DNA from: a virus
Strand: one strand, 5' to 3'
Length of the DNA stretch: 58,486 nt
IMG/VR virus record: IMGVR_UViG_3300008448_000089
Coordinates: 1 to 58,486 of that record
Positions 1-5,245 of the stretch are shown piece after piece. Below the pieces are notes generated by a model. That model was not told the DNA's origin, made no database searches, and worked only from the letters and a program-made list of their open reading frames with translations. Within the stretch, counting starts at the first letter, position 1. Every line of letters starts with the position of its first letter. A program made the translations under genes and the position numbers.

Positions 1-169
1 GTAACTCTTCCGGAAACCTTTCATACCAATCATTGCCGTACCAACGCATGTTTTCCTTCATTAGCTCCTCAGATATTTTCTGCCCGTTTTTTTCAACGAG
101 CTTTTCTATCTGGTCTGCTATTTGACCGATTTTGTATTGATTGTAATCAAAAAATCCTCCACTACACAT
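1..169 (-). CDS. Hypothetical protein, C-terminus cut by window edge
   Basis: An open frame starts with ATG at 169 and runs off the left edge after about 56 codons. The N-terminus reads MCSGGFFDYNQYKIGQIADQ, followed by a charged helical stretch (EKLVEKNGQKISEELMKEN). Short proteins beginning MCxGGxFDY with a helix of this kind are common conserved hypotheticals in phage and prophage genomes, but I know no function. It lies just downstream of the GIY-YIG nuclease gene on the same strand. Confidence 0.75.
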   Translation of the reverse strand, partial: MCSGGFFDYNQYKIGQIADQIEKLVEKNGQKISEELMKENMRWYGNDWYERFPEEL

Positions 170-178
170 AATTTTTTT

Positions 179-892
179 TTATTTTTTAGTTTTTATATAA
201 TTATCATCATTAATGATTCTACAAATATGAGATTGATGGACATTGAAAATTTTTGCAATTTCTGATTTTGATAAACCTGAATTATGTAATTCTTTTATTT
301 TATCATAATCTGAAATCTCTAATTTTACATATAATTTTTGGCTTTTACTGAGATTAATATCCTTTCCTATTGAACTATAAGTTTTACCTATATTAATGTT
401 GTTGATTATTTTTCTTGATACACCATATAAATCACCAATTTGTTTTTGAGTTAATTCGTTTTCAATTAATAAATTTTTTATTTCTACAACTTCTTTTATG
501 GTCAATTTTTTTAATTTTGATTCATAAAAATTGTGTTTTTTTCCTATATTTTTAATTTTATTGCTTTCTCCAATTTTTCTTTTTGTTTCCTCTGACATAT
601 AAATATAGTGTTCACCTGATTTTGGCAATCTACAATTTAATCCCTTTTTTTTGTCTAAAACTTCAAATAAAATGCCATAATATAGTTCTCTTTCAAGTAA
701 AATTTTTACATCACACTCTTCAATGATTTCAAATTTATGTTCTTCAAATCCATATTTTTTTAATGAGTTGAATAATTTGGATTGGTTTTCGCATTTTAAA
801 TTTTTATATTTACAAAAACGATTTTCGATGTCATTTGAAGAACCAATGTAGATTTTACCATTAGGTGAAGTTATTTTGTATATGCCAATCAT
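179..892 (-). CDS. GIY-YIG homing endonuclease with C-terminal HTH repeats
   Basis: The N-terminus carries the GIY-YIG nuclease signature (GIYKI, then KIYIGSS), the conserved KYG/FEEHKFEIIEE segment and an E-R-E-x-Y-Y-G stretch typical of the domain. The rest contains a NUMOD-type segment (SEETKRKIGESNK) and two short helix-turn-helix units (LTQKQIGDLYGVSRKIINNI and LSKSEIAKIFNVHQSHICRI), as in free-standing phage homing endonucleases that cut and spread into intronless alleles. I chose the internal ATG at 892, which gives MIGIYKI; an upstream ATG at 916 would add eight hydrophobic residues. It is lodged between two small phage genes and is probably a selfish insertion. Function by family is confident; the target site is unknown. 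Confidence 0.93.
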   Translation of the reverse strand: MIGIYKITSPNGKIYIGSSNDIENRFCKYKNLKCENQSKLFNSLKKYGFEEHKFEIIEECDVKILLERELYYGILFEVLDKKKGLNCRLPKSGEHYIYMSEETKRKIGESNKIKNIGKKHNFYESKLKKLTIKEVVEIKNLLIENELTQKQIGDLYGVSRKIINNINIGKTYSSIGKDINLSKSQKLYVKLEISDYDKIKELHNSGLSKSEIAKIFNVHQSHICRIINDDNYIKTKK

Positions 893-931
893 ACATATAA
901 ATATGTAGATTTTCATTAAAATGTCCTCCGC

Positions 932-1309
932 TCATATTTTATTTTTATTTTTTACAAATTCGATCAATTTTTTAATACAAGCAAGTTCTGCTTCTTCGTA
1001 GGTATTATATCCTTGTTTAAAATGTCTTTCTTCATACACTCCATATTCATGTAATATATCCCATCTGTATGAATAGCCACCATCAGCTACTCCATGTCTG
1101 CATACACTACCATCGCATAATTTCTTTTCTCTAAACCAACGGAATGCTTGTTGGTTTAGAATGGCAGGTATTGTTTTGCCTTCTTTGATTGAATCATTAT
1201 CATAAACTCTGGTTTGATCATATTCAGAATAAACTGCATAACATGGTTCGTTAAAACCCAATTCCTCACAAAGGATAAAAGATTCTTGATATGGTAAAAA
1301 ATCGCTCAT
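932..1309 (-). CDS. Conserved phage hypothetical protein
   Basis: 125 residues, soluble, no signal peptide. It has a Cys/Trp/Tyr-rich centre (FRWFREKKLCDGSVCRHGVADGGYSYRWD) and an amphipathic C-terminal helix with YEEAELACIKKLIEFVK, a tail often seen in small Bacteroidota-phage proteins. It is followed after 15 bases by the GIY-YIG gene and preceded 3 bases away by the 80-residue gene, so the three are likely co-transcribed. No function recognised. Confidence 0.85.
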   Translation of the reverse strand: MSDFLPYQESFILCEELGFNEPCYAVYSEYDQTRVYDNDSIKEGKTIPAILNQQAFRWFREKKLCDGSVCRHGVADGGYSYRWDILHEYGVYEERHFKQGYNTYEEAELACIKKLIEFVKNKNKI

Positions 1310-1312
1310 ATT

Positions 1313-1555
1313 TTATTTGTTATTAAACTCTTCAAAAAATGGATTTTCTAATTCTTTAAAACCTTCTTCTCTGTTATCGTACATATAAGCCAAGGTTACA
1401 ATGCACTGACGCATAACTTCCATATTACCTTCAATATCGTAAGTTTCAACCGTTGTAGTGGTTTTATCTTCTGACAATCCTTTATTAAGTTTTCTGGTGA
1501 GTGCATTATAATTACTTAATAGTTGCAATCTCAAGCCATCCATCGATACTTTCAT
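1313..1555 (-). CDS. Small hypothetical protein
   Basis: 80 residues, mostly helical and acidic toward the C-terminus (EEGFKELENPFFEEFNNK), with no membrane segment. It is the first gene of a minus-strand run. A TTACGTTTAAA motif sits 16 bases upstream of its ATG, and the same motif precedes several other genes in this window. Not recognised. Confidence 0.8.
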   Translation of the reverse strand: MKVSMDGLRLQLLSNYNALTRKLNKGLSEDKTTTTVETYDIEGNMEVMRQCIVTLAYMYDNREEGFKELENPFFEEFNNK

Positions 1556-1570
1556 ATTTGGTTTTTTGTA

Positions 1571-1581
1571 TTTAAACGTAA
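1571..1581 (-). promoter_or_regulatory. TTACGTTTAAA upstream motif (copy 1)
   Basis: On the minus strand this reads TTACGTTTAAA, 16 bases before the ATG at 1555, in the divergent gap between oppositely oriented genes. Near-identical copies lie before the genes starting at 48325, 50890 and 57405. It could be part of a phage-specific promoter or a 5' leader element; this is inferred from recurrence only. Confidence 0.45.
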
Positions 1582-1646
1582 AATTCCACTTTTAAGTTAC
1601 ATATTTATTTAAAAGAACAATTTCTAATATAAAGAAAATCAAAAAA

Positions 1647-2201
1647 TTGACACAAGGGCTTGAAAATAATGAAAAAAGTCATAAAAATTTAGAAATCAAT
1701 GACTTAAATGAGCAAATCTGGGTTAAAAGACTAGATATGGTTTTTGATTTGTCTAATTTTAAAGGACTAAAATTAAATGAAAAAGAAATTTCTGAATATG
1801 TCAATTTTAATAAAAAATATCTGGATAAAATAGAAAAATTGTTAGATAACGTAAAAAAACTAGGTTACTTATTTGTTTGCGAACCTCAACAAATTGTTTT
1901 TGAAAGTGAAAGTTTTTATGAAGAAAAAACTTTTAAATCTGATATTATTTTGACCAAATTAAATAAAATAGATTTTCTTGATGTAAACATCTTAAATTAT
2001 GGATACGGTGATCCAAATAAAATTCATGACATTTACGAATTAGAGTTAACCTCTAATAAAGGAAAAGTTTATAACTATGAATTTACTGGCACTGACATGG
2101 TGAGATTCTATCATCAAGGTTCAATTATTGATAAGAATGGAGACATAATTGCAATCAATGTTCAAAAAGTCATGGATGCGTTGAATAAATATTATTCATG
2201 A
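1647..2201 (+). CDS. Hypothetical protein
   Basis: Up to 184 residues if the TTG at 1647 is used; the first in-frame ATG is at residue 31 (MVFDLSNF). It is Lys/Asp/Asn-rich and soluble with no known motif. The C-terminal half (YEFTGTDMVRFYHQGSIIDKNGDIIAINVQKVMDAL) looks like a compact alpha/beta domain. It is one of few plus-strand genes here, divergent from the 1555 gene. The start is uncertain. Confidence 0.7.
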   Translation: MTQGLENNEKSHKNLEINDLNEQIWVKRLDMVFDLSNFKGLKLNEKEISEYVNFNKKYLDKIEKLLDNVKKLGYLFVCEPQQIVFESESFYEEKTFKSDIILTKLNKIDFLDVNILNYGYGDPNKIHDIYELELTSNKGKVYNYEFTGTDMVRFYHQGSIIDKNGDIIAINVQKVMDALNKYYS

Positions 2202-2231
2202 AAATTTTCATATTTATATACAAAAACTAAA

Positions 2232-2543
2232 ATGGCAAAAAATAAACTAAACATCAACGAATTAAGAAATCTTGTAAATAAAATCATAAATGAAAATGAT
2301 ATGTTTGTTCGTCCAAAGCGTTTAGATATTTATTCTTTACTTGAGGATCATCTTAAGAATAAAGGTGGAGAATTTGCAATTGTATATCAAATCCTTACTA
2401 CAAGTGACGGTTGGAAAGAGTATAGGAATTTGACTGAAGAACAATATCAAGAAATATTAAACGAGTTAAGGGAAGATCATCGAAAAAATCATGATGTTGA
2501 TATTGTAAGAAAAGAGGGATCCGAGATTGTTTTAGGTTTTTAA
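2232..2543 (+). CDS. Small hypothetical protein
   Basis: 103 residues, charged and largely helical (INELRNLVNKIINEND, then a LTEEQYQEILNELREDHRK helix). The ATG follows an AAACTAAA run typical of starts in this genome. It lies 30 bases after the preceding plus-strand gene and converges on the tRNA operon. No family recognised. Confidence 0.78.
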   Translation: MAKNKLNINELRNLVNKIINENDMFVRPKRLDIYSLLEDHLKNKGGEFAIVYQILTTSDGWKEYRNLTEEQYQEILNELREDHRKNHDVDIVRKEGSEIVLGF

Positions 2544-2616
2544 TTACCCTATAACTTTTTTTATATCATTTTAGTCAGGTTGAAGCTGACTACTTAACTA
2601 TAAAACATAGTTTTTG

Positions 2617-2693
2617 TACTCCCAAAGGGAATCGAACCCTTATGTGACCAATTACCCTTTCTACTGTGTATAAGACAGAGGGGATATGGGAGC
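2617..2693 (-). tRNA. tRNA-Ile(UAU)-like gene with swapped D-loop/anticodon arm order
   Basis: Acceptor GCTCCCA pairs with TGGGAGT, and the T-arm AAGGG-TTCGATT-CCCTT is perfect. The hairpin CTGT-CTTATAC-ACAG gives a U33 anticodon loop with UAU (Ile, AUA codons). However, no D-arm precedes the anticodon arm. TATCCC leads directly into the anticodon hairpin, GGGT follows it (CCC can pair with GGG), and a D-loop-like TAATTGGT stretch lies between that and the T-arm. tRNA-Ile(GAU) at 3719 has the same layout. It is the last gene of the operon, and its 5' half overlaps the end of the upstream nuclease ORF. Confidence 0.75.
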
Positions 2694-3347
2694 AATTATG
2701 TTTTCAATTAATTTATCATCAAAATTTTTACCTCTTATAAAAATCAAATTTATTTTATTTTGAGATGTGACTAAGTTCAATTTTATTTTATCTTCATCGC
2801 TAAAATATCCTTTAATTTCTAAATATCTGTTAAAATCCGGTAAATAAAAATCAGGAGTATAAGTCTTTTTAACCCCGTTATTATCAACATAAGAAATATA
2901 TATTTTTCTTTTCCAAATTATTTTATTCTCATTTAAAATATTTGCTACTTTCAATTCCCACGTACCCCTAACAATAAATTTTTCATTATTTATATTGCTA
3001 ACTTTATACCATTTTATATTTTTAAATCCACCTACACCTAATTCTTCCAAGTTTTTAGACCTAGCCAAAGAAAGTTTTTCTTTTTGTTCATTGGAAATTT
3101 TTTTACCCTTATGCTTTAATCCTATTTTTTTCTTAATTTCATCAGTTAAAATATAATCGACTCCTTTTTTTCTTGTTTTATCCCATTGGTTTACTGGTTT
3201 TTTTATTATTCCATCTTTTACTTTTTGATTATAAATTTCAAAATTACTTTTACGAATTACTCTATTTGGGTTTAATTTACATGTTTTTTGGTGTGAAATT
3301 AAAGAACCTTTATTCGTTATTTCTCTATCACAAAAAATACAATTCAT
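2661..3347 (-). CDS. Homing endonuclease, zinc finger + NUMOD3 + PD-(D/E)XK nuclease
   Basis: 228 residues. An N-terminal C2H2-like finger (CIFCDREITNKGSLISHQKTC) is followed by NUMOD3-type helices (TDEIKKKIGLKHKGKKISNEQKEKLSLARSK). The C-terminal nuclease has TPDFYLPD...YLEIKG, a PD-x(n)-ExK arrangement of the Vsr/PD-(D/E)XK fold used by some phage homing nucleases. The gene sits between tRNA-Thr and tRNA-Ile(UAU). Its last ten codons run into the 5' half of that tRNA, so the element appears to have inserted in the tRNA operon. The family call is strong; the cleavage target is unknown. Confidence 0.85.
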   Translation of the reverse strand: MNCIFCDREITNKGSLISHQKTCKLNPNRVIRKSNFEIYNQKVKDGIIKKPVNQWDKTRKKGVDYILTDEIKKKIGLKHKGKKISNEQKEKLSLARSKNLEELGVGGFKNIKWYKVSNINNEKFIVRGTWELKVANILNENKIIWKRKIYISYVDNNGVKKTYTPDFYLPDFNRYLEIKGYFSDEDKIKLNLVTSQNKINLIFIRGKNFDDKLIENIIAPISPLSYTQ

Positions 3348-3385
3348 CTTTTTTAATTATAAATATTTTATATAATTAAATTTTG

Positions 3386-3465
3386 AGCCGATGGAGGGAC
3401 TCGAACCCCCGGTGTTTGTGTTCCAGTTTACAAAACTGGTGCTGTCGCCACTGAGCCACATCGGC
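3386..3465 (-). tRNA. tRNA-Thr(UGU)
   Basis: Acceptor GCCGATG pairs with CATCGGC; D-arm begins GGCTCAGTGG; the anticodon arm CCAGT-TTTGTAA-ACTGG gives UGU for Thr. The variable region (AACACAAACACC) is about 12 nt without clear stem, longer than the 4-5 nt usual for tRNA-Thr. CCA is not encoded. Confidence 0.9.
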
Positions 3466-3473
3466 AATAATAA

Positions 3474-3547
3474 GTTCATCCAGAGGAAGTCGAATTCCCA
3501 TCTTCTGGTTCGTAGCCAGATATTCTCTCCGTTAAACTACAGGTGAA
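3474..3547 (-). tRNA. tRNA-Arg(ACG)
   Basis: The anticodon arm TCTGG-CTACGAA-CCAGA is perfect with anticodon ACG, read as ICG after A34 deamination (CGU/CGC/CGA). The acceptor TTCACCT/GGATGAA has one mismatch and the T-stem is imperfect, so it is weaker than its neighbours. Confidence 0.85.
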
Positions 3548-3553
3548 TTTTTG

Positions 3554-3627
3554 TACCCCCAGTGGAAGTCGAATCCACAAACACCAGATCCTAAGTCTAG
3601 CCGCTTTGCCAGTTTGCGTACAGGGGC
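3554..3627 (-). tRNA. tRNA-Leu(UAG), class I-like short variable loop
   Basis: The anticodon arm CTAGA-CTTAGGA-TCTGG gives UAG (CUA codons). The T-arm GTGGA-TTCGACT-TCCAC is perfect. Only about 5 nt (TGTTT) separate the anticodon and T stems, whereas bacterial tRNA-Leu normally has a long class II variable arm. Confidence 0.88.
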
Positions 3628-3633
3628 ATTTTA

Positions 3634-3707
3634 TGGAGGTAGGAGATGGGATCAAACCATCGTAGAAGGTTTTGCAGACCTCCACCTAGTCACTCGGTCA
3701 TCCTACC
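3634..3707 (-). tRNA. tRNA-Cys(GCA) with encoded CCA
   Basis: Acceptor GGTAGGA/TCCTACC is perfect. The anticodon loop CTGCAAA gives GCA (Cys), the T-arm GATGG-TTTGATC-CCATC is intact and discriminator U is followed by a genomic CCA. It is the only tRNA in the operon where I see CCA encoded. Confidence 0.93.
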
Positions 3708-3718
3708 TTACATTATTG

Positions 3719-3795
3719 TTGGGATGGAGGGGATCGAACCCACATGTCACCAATTACTCTTTCAACACGTTATCAGCGTGAGGAGATACAACCCA
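3719..3795 (-). tRNA. tRNA-Ile(GAU)-like gene with swapped D-loop/anticodon arm order
   Basis: Acceptor TGGGTTG/CATCCCA (one U-U mismatch) and T-arm around TTCGATC are present. The hairpin CACG-CTGATAA-CGTG carries anticodon GAU (Ile). As in tRNA-Ile(UAU), the order is TATCTC, anticodon arm, AAAGAGT, then AATTGGTGACAT before the T-stem. CTC pairs with GAG here where the other copy has CCC and GGG, a compensatory change supporting the helix. A normal D-arm upstream of the anticodon is missing. Confidence 0.78.
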
Positions 3796-3856
3796 ATAAA
3801 GAAATATTTTGCGTAAAGTATCAGAAATTAATACTTTCTGCAAAAAATTTATTTTG

Positions 3857-3929
3857 ATGTCCCAGCTGGAATCGAACCAACATCATCAGAGTCAAATTCT
3901 GATATAATTAACCGTTATACTATAGGACA
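3857..3929 (-). tRNA. tRNA-Gln(UUG)
   Basis: Acceptor TGTCCTA/TGGGACA; anticodon arm TCAGA-ATTTGAC-TCTGA gives UUG (CAA/CAG). The T-loop is TTCGATT. No CCA is encoded. Confidence 0.92.
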
Positions 3930-3943
3930 ATATAATATTAGAG

Positions 3944-4013
3944 TGGGATAGGAAGTAATCGAAACTTCGCACCTATGATTTACAGTCATTGTGAACTCCC
4001 CGGTCTCTATCCC
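3944..4013 (-). tRNA. tRNA-Tyr(GUA)
   Basis: Acceptor GGGATAG/CTATCCC; hairpin ATGA-CTGTAAA-TCAT gives anticodon GUA; T-arm GAAGT-TTCGATT-ACTTC is perfect. The variable loop is about 6 nt, although bacterial tRNA-Tyr is normally class II. The bases between acceptor and D-arm are unusual (AG rather than TA). Confidence 0.87.
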
Positions 4014-4022
4014 AGATATTTG

Positions 4023-4097
4023 TACTCCCGACGGGACTCGAACCCGCAATGACCACCTTGAAAGGGTGGTGACTTAAACCAATTTGTCCACAGGAGC
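4023..4097 (-). tRNA. tRNA-Glu(UUC), copy 1
   Basis: Acceptor GCTCCTG/CGGGAGT; anticodon arm CCACC-CTTTCAA-GGTGG gives UUC; T-arm GCGGG-TTCGAGT-CCCGT. A second tRNA-Glu lies at 54316-54388, fitting the heavy GAA usage of this AT-rich genome. Confidence 0.93.
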
Positions 4098-4103
4098 ATT
4101 AAG

Positions 4104-4184
4104 AGCGAGTAGAGAGAATCGAACTCTCATCTCTGGTTTGGAAGACCAGCATAATTTACTTTCGTTCCACTATACGATACTCGC
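4104..4184 (-). tRNA. tRNA-Gly(UCC) with enlarged D-loop
   Basis: Acceptor GCGAGTA/TACTCGC; anticodon arm CTGGT-CTTCCAA-ACCAG gives UCC; T-arm GAGAG-TTCGATT-CTCTC. The D region (TCGTATAGTGG...TTATG) is about 10-11 nt longer than in ordinary tRNA-Gly. Either a D-loop insertion or extra bases before the anticodon stem would explain it. Confidence 0.88.
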
Positions 4185-4236
4185 AATTGTGCCAACATGT
4201 CAAAGAACAACAACAGATACTCATGTTGTTTTATTG

Positions 4237-4311
4237 TTGCGGGAATGGGAATCGAACCCATGTGATTCAGCTTATGAGACTGAGCTGGAACCATCTCCAG
4301 TCCATCCCGCA
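4237..4311 (-). tRNA. tRNA-Met(CAU) (elongator Met, or Ile2)
   Basis: Acceptor TGCGGGA/TCCCGCA; anticodon loop CTCATAA gives CAU; T-arm ATGGG-TTCGATT-CCCAT. It lacks the initiator GGG/CCC anticodon stem, so it is elongator Met or an AUA-reading Ile2. The D hairpin CTGG-AGATGGTT-CCAG is offset by two bases. Confidence 0.87.
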
Positions 4312-4320
4312 ATTTTTAGG

Positions 4321-4393
4321 AGGAGCTACCGAGCTTTGAACTCGGGACTTAACATTGCAAATGTTATGTGTTCGCCATCTATACCATAGCCCC
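4321..4393 (-). tRNA. tRNA-Ala(UGC)
   Basis: Acceptor GGGGCTA/TAGCTCC; anticodon arm TAACA-TTTGCAA-TGTTA gives UGC; T-arm CCGAG-TTCAAAG-CTCGG is perfect. A G3-U70-type wobble (third acceptor pair) is present, the alanyl-tRNA synthetase identity element. Confidence 0.92.
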
Positions 4394-4397
4394 ATTG

Positions 4398-4473
4398 TCT
4401 GGTAAGCCGGACTCGAACCGACATCAGCTCCTACTTCCAAGGTAGGCGAGGCAACCAATTCCTCCATTACCAG
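4398..4473 (-). tRNA. tRNA-Pro(UGG)
   Basis: Acceptor CTGGTAA/TTACCAG is perfect; anticodon arm CCTAC-CTTGGAA-GTAGG gives UGG; T-loop TTCGAGT. Discriminator A, CCA not encoded. Confidence 0.92.
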
Positions 4474-4478
4474 TTTAG

Positions 4479-4551
4479 CGGTCTATGAGAGAATCGAACT
4501 CTCACCACCCGATAGACAGTCGGGTATCCTTAGCCGTTGGACCAATAGACC
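4479..4551 (-). tRNA. tRNA-Asp(GUC)
   Basis: Acceptor GGTCTAT/ATAGACC; anticodon arm CCCGA-CTGTCTA-TCGGG gives GUC; T-arm GAGAG-TTCGATT-CTCTC; discriminator G as expected for tRNA-Asp. Confidence 0.94.
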
Positions 4552-4563
4552 TTTTTTACTTTG

Positions 4564-4638
4564 TGTACCCGGAGAGATTCGAACTCTCGACTCCTGCATT
4601 AAAAGTGCAGTACTCTAATCCAGCTGAGTTACGGATAC
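4564..4638 (-). tRNA. tRNA-Lys(UUU)
   Basis: Acceptor GTATCCG/CGGGTAC; D-arm ACTCAGCTGGATTAGAGT; anticodon arm CTGCA-CTTTTAA-TGCAG gives UUU; T-arm GAGAG-TTCGAAT-CTCTC. Fully canonical. Confidence 0.95.
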
Positions 4639-4643
4639 ATTTT

Positions 4644-4665
4644 GAATGCACCCGTAGGCACATTC
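4644..4665 (-). other. RNA hairpin with cUACGg tetraloop in the tRNA operon
   Basis: On the transcribed strand GAATGTGCC-TACG-GGTGCATTC folds into a 9-bp stem (two G-U wobbles) capped by a UACG loop closed by C-G, a very stable UNCG tetraloop. It sits 6 bases upstream of tRNA-Lys with no U-tract after it, so it looks like a processing or stability element rather than a terminator. Confidence 0.6.
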
Positions 4666-4707
4666 AGTTATTTACGTTTTCGTTTTAATTTATTTTTTGT
4701 TTTCATT

Positions 4708-4770
4708 TCATTTCCAGTTTTCTGGGGACTGAGCCCAGCAGGTATTTGACTCAGCCCCCAACATCATCAT
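4708..4770 (-). CDS. Possible 20-codon leader-like ORF inside the tRNA operon
   Basis: After an A8 run following tRNA-Asn, ATGATGATG opens a 20-codon frame (MMMLGAESNTCWAQSPENWK). It contains one Cys and two Trp. It encloses a 10-bp hairpin (4724-4759, GGGGGCTGAG pairing with CTCAGTCCCC). With the hairpin at 4644 it fills the 140-base gap between tRNA-Asn and tRNA-Lys. It could be a second regulatory mini-ORF, or a non-coding structured spacer; evidence for translation is only the start context. Confidence 0.35.
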   Translation of the reverse strand: MMMLGAESNTCWAQSPENWK

Positions 4771-4778
4771 TTTTTTTG

Positions 4779-4851
4779 CGGGGAATGTGGGCAACGATCC
4801 CACACCCTTCTGCTTAACAGGCAGTTGCTCTTCCACTTGAGCTTCTTCCCC
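4779..4851 (-). tRNA. tRNA-Asn(GUU) with atypical T-loop
   Basis: Acceptor GGGGAAG/ATTCCCC; D-arm GCTC-AAGTGGAA-GAGC; anticodon arm ACTGC-CTGTTAA-GCAGA gives GUU. The T-loop is ATCGTTG instead of TTCGANN, although the GTGGG/CCCAC stem is perfect. Discriminator G. Confidence 0.92.
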
Positions 4852-4857
4852 CCTTTG

Positions 4858-4930
4858 TGGAACCGGAGGCTTTCGAGTCCTCGACCTTTGGATTTTCAGT
4901 CCAACGCTCTTCCATCTGAGCTACGGTTCC
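4858..4930 (-). tRNA. tRNA-Phe(GAA), first gene of the tRNA operon
   Basis: Acceptor GGAACCG/CGGTTCC; D-arm GCTC-AGATGGAA-GAGC; anticodon arm TTGGA-CTGAAAA-TCCAA gives GAA. The T-arm (GAGGA, loop CTCGAAA, GCCTC) has a terminal mismatch. It begins 11 bases after the intrinsic terminator at 4942-4966, so transcription must pass that terminator to reach the tRNAs. Confidence 0.94.
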
Positions 4931-4941
4931 AAAACAAAAAA

Positions 4942-4966
4942 CCCCTGAACTTTTTGGGTTCAGGGG
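4942..4966 (-). terminator. Intrinsic terminator between leader ORF and tRNA-Phe (segments B:C)
   Basis: On the minus strand CCCCTGAAC (4966-4958) pairs with GTTCAGGGG (4950-4942) around loop CCAAAAA, followed by TTTTTTGTTTT. It lies downstream of the leader ORF and directly before the first tRNA gene. The 5' strand of this hairpin can alternatively pair with 5037-5027, as expected for an attenuator. Confidence 0.85.
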
Positions 4967-4995
4967 CTTCCTTTATTTTTTTGGTTTTGTGTTTT

Positions 4996-5175
4996 TTACA
5001 TCACCTTATTTTTAAAGTTATTTGTTCCCCTGAACCCGGTTGGTTTCTCGCTTTGTGTATTATACCCAAAATCAAATGAACGAGAATCCACTACGGGTAG
5101 ACATATTGACGCAATAGGCGTACTTATGGCTGCCTGCCAGTTATTCTTGTTAATATGATTATGAAGCGTGTTCAT
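4996..5175 (-). CDS. 59-codon leader peptide using all 20 amino acids, upstream of tRNA operon
   Basis: ATG at 5175 (context TCAAAAATG) opens 59 codons ending in TAA at 4996. The peptide starts MNTLHNHINKNNWQAAISTP and ends NNFKNKVM. Every one of the 20 amino acids occurs within the first 46 codons, including single Trp, Cys, Tyr and Glu. It uses 38 different codons, many rare in this AT-rich genome (CCC, GCC, GCG, ACG, ACC, GGG, AGG). Codons 47-50 overlap the antiterminator segment at 5037-5027. A promoter lies about 65 bases upstream and a terminator downstream, then 17 tRNA genes. I infer a leader peptide whose translation senses charged tRNA supply; no family is known to me. Confidence 0.75.
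   Translation of the reverse strand: MNTLHNHINKNNWQAAISTPIASICLPVVDSRSFDFGYNTQSEKPTGFRGTNNFKNKVM
5027..5037 (-). promoter_or_regulatory. Antiterminator segment A of the tRNA-operon attenuator
   Basis: GGGTTCAGGGG (minus strand) inside the leader ORF is perfectly complementary over 11 bases to CCCCTGAACCC at 4966-4956, which contains the 5' strand of the terminator. A:B pairing (11 bp) excludes the 9-bp B:C terminator hairpin. This three-segment arrangement is what is seen in translational attenuators such as trp. Confidence 0.75.
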
Positions 5176-5245
5176 TTTTGAAGACTTTATAACTTTTTTT
5201 ATTCTTGTTTATTAAATAGTAAGAAATTTTATTTTTTCTTGAATG

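Noticed and set aside
3476-5079. Open frames across the tRNA operon (for example 3551-3781, 4084-4389 and 4825-5079)
   Set aside because: They translate tRNA sequence on either strand (many read the TTCGA T-loop as protein) and have no start context or composition of real genes.
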